DNA of 16,653 bases from positions 1-16,653 of the forward strand of contig JAFPUX010000494.1 of NCBI GenBank assembly GCA_017413145.1. The letters run 5' to 3'. Below the pieces are notes generated by a model. It was not told where the DNA came from and did not search any database. It saw only the letters and a list, made by a program, of their open reading frames with translations. This stretch comes from Kiritimatiellia bacterium. Its GTDB lineage: Bacteria > Verrucomicrobiota > Kiritimatiellia > RFP12 > UBA3636. This document shows positions 13,844 through 16,653 of this stretch, piece after piece. Position numbers and translations under genes: made by a program. The stretch's first letter is position 1. Each line of letters begins with the position of its first letter.

Positions 13844-15985
13844 ATGAAGAACACGCTCCGGACGCTTCTGCCCGCGCTTCCGTGGATCGCGCTCGCCGCC
13901 GACCCCGCCGGCGTCGCGACGAACGCGGACGTCCGGTCCATGATGGACGTCTGGGACCGCACGGCGCCGGGGCTCCACAACTACTTCGCGCTGACGGGCA
14001 CCGTCCACCGGATCCTCGCGTCCGTCCGCACCGCGTCGGCCGTCCCCTGCTTCGTCCTCGACGACGGAGAACTGCTCGTGTCCGTGTTCAGCGAAGCGGA
14101 CCTGCCCGGCGGCCTGCGCCCCGGCGACCGCATCGTCGCGAGCGGCGTCTTCGGCCTGCAGAAGCACGACTACGGCAACGAGCCATACGCGACCGTCCGC
14201 GAAATCCGGGTTCTCGGGCCCGGCCCCGAGGTCCGGCCGGCCCCGCGGACGCTCCAGGACCTGTCGGGCGTCCGCGACGACCTGCGGCTCGTCCGGACGG
14301 CCGGGACCGTCATCGACTGGCGCACGAGCGAGGAGGATCCCGACTACCTCTGCCTGACGCTGAAGGACGGCCCGACGACCATGCCGGTCTTCGTCCCTTC
14401 GCGGGACCCGGACGCCGCCGACCGGCTGCTGGAATCGCGGGTCGCGGTCGTCGGCACGTTCCACCGCGCGCTCCAGTCCGTGCGCCGGTACGCGCGGCCG
14501 CTGATCGTCTCGCGGCTCGAGAACGTCGAGGTGCTCTCCCCGCCGCCCCCGCCGGACAGCGTCCCCGCCCTCGAGCGGAAGATCTACCTGACGCCCAAGG
14601 ACATTCTCACCCTCGGCAAGCGCAAGGTCGACGGCGAGATCGTCGCCGTCTGGCAGGGGAACAACCTGCTCCTGCGGGAGGACGACGGGCGCATCGTCCG
14701 CGTGAAGCTCTCGCACCGCAACCGGACCGCTCCCCGCGCCGGCCTGCGCGCGACGATCTGCGGATACCCCGAGACGGACCAGTTCAACATCATCCTCGGC
14801 ACGGCGACGATCTCGTCCGCCGGGCCCGGGACGCCCGCGCCGCAGCACCCCGTCCGCCTCGCGTCCCTGGCCGACGTCATCGGCCGGAACCCGTCCGGGA
14901 CGGCCACCTTCGAGACGTCCTTCTACGGGAAGCCCGTCACGCTCGAAGGCACGGTCCGGAACCTCCCCCCGCCCGGCGACGCGGGGGGGCGCATCGGCCT
15001 GGACTGCGACGGCCATCCCGTCCAGCTCGACACGAGCGCCTGCCCCGAGGCGACCGAGGGGCTCGAGCTCGGATGCCGGATCGAGGCGACGGGCGTCTGC
15101 CTCCTGGAGACGAACGACTACGACGCCCAGACCGACATGCCCCACATCAGCGGGCTCACGCTCGTCCTGCGCGGCCGGGGCGACATCGCCGTCGTCTCGC
15201 GCCCGCCCTGGCTCACCCCCGGGCGGTTCCTCGTCATCCTCTCCGCCATGGCCGGCGTCCTCGCCCTCTTCCTCGTCTGGAACGCCTCGCTGCGCGTCCT
15301 CGTCGAGCGGCGCGGGCGCGAGCTTGCGCGCAAGCAGGTCGAGGCGGCCCACGCGAAGCTCAAGACCATCGAGAGGACGCGCCTCGCGACCGAGCTGCAC
15401 GACTCCGTCGTCCAGAACCTGACGGGCGCGGCGCTGGAGATCCGCGCGGCCCAGGCGGCCCTGCCCAGGGCGGACGGAGACCCGGGCCCGCACCTGGACA
15501 TCGCGCTCAAGACGATCGACTCCTCGCGCGCCGAGCTCCGGAACTGCATCTGGGACCTCCGCAGCCGTGCGCTCGAGGAGAACGACGCCGGCGAGGCCGT
15601 CCGCATCACCCTCCAGCCGCACCTGGCCGGCGCGCGGCTGGACGTGCGCTTCGACGTGCCGCGGCGGAGGATCCCCGACAACGACTTCCACAACATCCTC
15701 TGCATCGTCCGCGAGCTCGTCGTCAACGCCGTCCGCCACGGCCGCGCGACGGCGCTCAAGGTCGACGGCGCGCTCGACGGCGGCCGCCTCCGCCTTTCCG
15801 TCGAGGACGACGGATGCGGCTTCGACCCCGCGGCCCGCCCCGGCATGGAGCAGGGGCACTTCGGGCTCGAGGGCGTGATGGAGCGGGTCAAGGCCCTGGA
15901 CGGCACGGCCGACATCGCGAGCGCGCCCGGCGCGGGGACCCGCGTATCCATCGACATCCCCCTTCCCGAGGAGACCGAAACATGA
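13844..15985 (+). CDS. Membrane sensor histidine kinase, HisKA_3 type, with periplasmic OB-like sensor
   Basis: The 713-residue protein begins with a short signal-peptide-like segment (1-19, MKNTLRTLLPALPW). Residues about 45-450 are predicted periplasmic and contain four OB-like units (about 48-125, 150-232, 262-325, 366-445), each with a GTV/GEI strand, an LxDG-type turn and a G-x-x-x-x-x-G strand. One transmembrane helix lies at about 461-478. A coiled linker (480-510) leads to HisKA_3, with phospho-acceptor H519 in ATELHDSVVQNLTG, then the ATPase domain: N box RELVVNAVRHG (N628), DDGCGF (655-660) and GHFGLEGV (671-678). It should autophosphorylate and pass phosphate to the regulator encoded next. 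The start at 13844 is taken because the signal peptide begins there; the frame is open upstream across the promoter. The stop overlaps the next start codon (ATGA). Ligand unknown. Confidence 0.9.
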   Translation: MKNTLRTLLPALPWIALAADPAGVATNADVRSMMDVWDRTAPGLHNYFALTGTVHRILASVRTASAVPCFVLDDGELLVSVFSEADLPGGLRPGDRIVASGVFGLQKHDYGNEPYATVREIRVLGPGPEVRPAPRTLQDLSGVRDDLRLVRTAGTVIDWRTSEEDPDYLCLTLKDGPTTMPVFVPSRDPDAADRLLESRVAVVGTFHRALQSVRRYARPLIVSRLENVEVLSPPPPPDSVPALERKIYLTPKDILTLGKRKVDGEIVAVWQGNNLLLREDDGRIVRVKLSHRNRTAPRAGLRATICGYPETDQFNIILGTATISSAGPGTPAPQHPVRLASLADVIGRNPSGTATFETSFYGKPVTLEGTVRNLPPPGDAGGRIGLDCDGHPVQLDTSACPEATEGLELGCRIEATGVCLLETNDYDAQTDMPHISGLTLVLRGRGDIAVVSRPPWLTPGRFLVILSAMAGVLALFLVWNASLRVLVERRGRELARKQVEAAHAKLKTIERTRLATELHDSVVQNLTGAALEIRAAQAALPRADGDPGPHLDIALKTIDSSRAELRNCIWDLRSRALEENDAGEAVRITLQPHLAGARLDVRFDVPRRRIPDNDFHNILCIVRELVVNAVRHGRATALKVDGALDGGRLRLSVEDDGCGFDPAARPGMEQGHFGLEGVMERVKALDGTADIASAPGAGTRVSIDIPLPEETET

Positions 15986-16602
15986 GCAAGATTTCCATCC
16001 TGGTCGCCGACGACCACAAGATCGTCCGCATGGGGCTCAAGTCCCTGTTCGCCGCGGAAAAGGACCTCGCCGTCGTCGGCGAGGCCGACGACGGCGCCGC
16101 GGCCGTCCGCCAGGCGCTCGCGCTCGCCCCCGACGTCATCGTCATGGACCTGGTGATGCCGAAGAAGGACGGCGTCGCCGCCACCGCCGAGATCCACGCC
16201 CGGCTCCCGGAGACCAAGATCGTCGTGCTCACCTCCTACTCCACGTCGGACACCATCGCCGCGGCGCTCGCGGCGGGCGCGGCGGGCGCGGTCATGAAGT
16301 CGGCGGACGACGGCACGCTGCTCACGGCCGTCCGCACCGTCGCCGCCGGCCAGACCTTCATTTCCCCCGAGGTCAAGGGGCTCCTCGCGTTCGACCCCCC
16401 CGCGCCGGCGCTCTCGCCCCGCCAGCAGGAAGTGCTCGTCTCGCTCGTCAAGGGCTTCAACAACACCGAGATCGCCGCCCAGCTCGGCATCAGCCGGACG
16501 GTCGTGAAGGAGCACGTCGAAAGCCTGCTCGTCAAGCTCGGCGCCGCCAACCGCACCGAAGCCGCCGCCATCGCCCTGCGCAAGCACCTCGTGGACGCCT
16601 GA
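15982..16602 (+). CDS. NarL/FixJ-family response regulator
   Basis: The 206-residue protein has an N-terminal receiver domain with acidic pair D10-D11, phospho-acceptor D56 (VMDLVMP), T84 and K106 (MKSAD). After a linker it has a LuxR-type helix-turn-helix (about 145-200): LSPRQQEVLVSLVKGFNNTEIAAQLGIS starts at 145 and recognition-helix residues follow in SRTVVKEHVESLLVKL. It overlaps the kinase stop by 4 bp (ATGA) and has GAGGAG 8 nt upstream, so the two genes are translationally coupled and form a cognate pair. NarL-family regulators typically bind 7-2-7 inverted repeats, and three such sites occur in this window. That this protein binds them is inference. Confidence 0.95.
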   Translation: MSKISILVADDHKIVRMGLKSLFAAEKDLAVVGEADDGAAAVRQALALAPDVIVMDLVMPKKDGVAATAEIHARLPETKIVVLTSYSTSDTIAAALAAGAAGAVMKSADDGTLLTAVRTVAAGQTFISPEVKGLLAFDPPAPALSPRQQEVLVSLVKGFNNTEIAAQLGISRTVVKEHVESLLVKLGAANRTEAAAIALRKHLVDA

Positions 16603-16618
16603 GCCGGCCGCGCGCGGA

Positions 16619-16636
16619 GGCCGCGCAAGCGCGGCC
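16619..16636 (+). terminator. GC-rich hairpin after the regulator gene
   Basis: GGCCGCGC and GCGCGGCC form a perfect stem around AA (realistically 7 bp with a CAAG loop), 17 bp after the stop codon. There is no T run, so it is a weak terminator candidate; a transcript-end stabiliser is equally possible. Confidence 0.3.
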
Positions 16637-16653
16637 ACGGATGCCCGCGGGGA

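Noticed and set aside
13718..15859. Minus-strand open frame continuing upstream of the esterase start, through the kinase gene
   Set aside because: It is antisense to a well-supported kinase; its residues are the Arg/Asp/Val/Gly-rich low-complexity type produced by GC-rich antisense reading. The signal peptide and AAGGAG at 13717 mark the true start.
15118..16638. Long minus-strand open frame opposite the kinase and regulator
   Set aside because: The plus strand encodes intact HisKA_3, ATPase and receiver motifs; the antisense product is low-complexity with no recognisable domain.

Overview
The window is GC-rich (by eye well over 60% G+C) bacterial DNA with eight protein-coding genes: six on the minus strand, two on the plus strand. 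Family content suggests a Verrucomicrobiota/Kiritimatiellota-type polysaccharide degrader: a GH123/DUF4091-like secreted protein, choice-of-anchor Q beta-helices, a very long multi-domain sialate O-acetylesterase-like protein, and a HisKA_3 sensor kinase with a large periplasmic sensor. Such genomes are common in gut metagenomes. The taxonomic call is inference from style and families; no rRNA or marker gene is present.

Layout, left to right. Positions 1-2607 (minus) hold a GH123/DUF4091-like exported protein that runs off the left edge. 2734-4053 (minus) encodes an AAA_14/DUF4143 ATPase with its own sigma-70-like promoter, flanked by two GGTAG-N4-CTACC palindromes. 9194 down to 4185 (minus) is a tight three-gene unit: an exported two-module beta-sandwich protein, an exported double beta-helix protein, and a serine beta-lactamase-like hydrolase. 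13717 down to 9353 (minus) is a 1454-residue exported SGNH esterase with a repeat-rich C-terminal half. Diverging from it, 13844-16602 (plus) is an overlapping sensor kinase/NarL-type response regulator pair. All gaps between genes are under 150 bp. No tRNA, rRNA, CRISPR array, transposase or integrase was seen.

The most interesting signal is regulatory. A 16-bp inverted repeat, CCCNCCA-N2-TGGNGGG, occurs three times, each time in a promoter region: upstream of the GH123-like gene, the three-gene unit, and between the esterase and the kinase. Measured from its centre, the near edge of a plausible -10 box lies 31.5 or 32.5 bp away in all four promoter directions, so the site would sit near -43, where class II activators bind. 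The 7-2-7 geometry is the one known for NarL-family regulators, and a NarL-family regulator is encoded at the end of the window. The working model (inference) is that this two-component system controls a small regulon of exported glycan-active and surface proteins and also its own operon. The main alternative is a genome-wide promoter element unrelated to this regulator.

A second theme is modular surface architecture. One beta-sandwich-like module of about 170 residues that I cannot name occurs twice in the 483-residue protein and once in the esterase, tying the two transcription units together.
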